Translations under genes and position numbers: made by a program | Shown: positions 63,928 to 64,000 of the stretch, one piece after another | Layout: each line of letters begins with the position of its first letter | Position numbering within the stretch: the first letter of the stretch is position 1 | NCBI RefSeq assembly: GCF_900112355.1 | Contig: NZ_FOLM01000002.1 | Coordinates: 535,953-599,952 of the forward strand | DNA from: Streptomyces aidingensis | Lineage (GTDB): Bacteria; Actinomycetota; Actinomycetes; Streptomycetales; Streptomycetaceae | Reading direction: 5' to 3' | DNA length: 64,000 nucleotides | The notes under the pieces: model-generated | Told to the model about the DNA's origin: nothing | Databases searched by the model: none | The model's input: only the letters and a program-made list of their open reading frames with translations

Positions 63928-64000
63928 GTGCTGGTGCTGTTCATCGGTGATGACTGGGCCGAAGACCACCATGACGTCGAGGTGCAGGACGCGACGGGCC
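63928..64000 (+). mobile_element. IS110-family transposase (5' end only)
   Basis: From a GTG at 63928 (GAAGGG upstream) the frame reads VLVLFIGDDWAEDHHDVEVQ then DATG. DDWAEDHHDV is the N-terminal DEDD catalytic segment of IS110-family transposases. The gene runs off the window. The 207 bases after the argS hairpin (63721-63927) show no gene and may contain the element's left end; IS110 elements lack inverted repeats. Confidence 0.75.

Noticed and set aside
1..64000. tRNA, rRNA, CRISPR arrays or phage attachment sites
   Set aside because: Reading both strands by eye showed no tRNA cloverleaf segments, regular spacer repeats or integrase genes.

Overview
The window looks like Streptomyces or a close high-GC actinomycete chromosome. 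GC is very high with third-position bias, GTG and TTG starts are common, lysyl-tRNA synthetase is the class I form, DUF397 and DUF3558 proteins occur, and a UbiA/UbiD pair of the futalosine-menaquinone type sits near cytochrome c maturation genes. No rRNA, tRNA or CRISPR array was seen.

Layout. 1-6.1 kb: a truncated asparaginase II gene, an Eis-type acetyltransferase, a GntR regulator abutting a HAD phosphatase, an APH-fold phosphotransferase and a small RelE-like toxin/antitoxin pair. 6.1-12.4 kb: an MMPL exporter, a protein closely resembling bacterial ethylene-forming enzyme but lacking all three iron ligands, a LuxR-type two-component system and an ankyrin protein. 12.4-20.9 kb: a MocR regulator divergent from an EamA transporter, an XRE regulator with an HbhA-like protein and a DUF2516 protein, the DUF47/Pit phosphate pair, and a second MocR gene broken by a 1-nt frameshift next to a B3/B4-domain gene. 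21-26 kb: pstSCAB behind a PHO-box-like repeat, then a CsoR copper sensor.

26-35.4 kb is accessory in character. It holds lipoproteins, a PAP2-fold protein with altered catalytic motifs, a lytic transglycosylase/NlpC hydrolase beside a small pilin-like membrane protein, and several reading-frame-broken genes (a DUF397 gene, a membrane protein and a lipoprotein). 35-45.7 kb is a conflict island: an orphan DUF397 protein, a trypco2 protein, a 1349-residue trypsin-NTPase-repeat protein, an RHS polymorphic toxin tipped with a DUF3990-type ADP-ribosyltransferase domain, its probable immunity gene, and the scar of another rhs gene followed by a second possible immunity gene.

45.7-64 kb returns to core genes: mqnP/ubiD, the ccsB-resB-ccdA-resA cytochrome c maturation operon with 4-nt overlaps, a histidine phosphatase, hemL, two DUF3558-type lipoproteins, a DUF2637 protein, divergent lysS and argS, and the start of an IS110-family transposase running off the end.

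The two most notable objects are the metal-ligand-less EFE-like protein (8607-9674) and the protease/STAND-like NTPase with its trypco2 partner (35468-39848), which is a plausible undescribed immune or conflict system.
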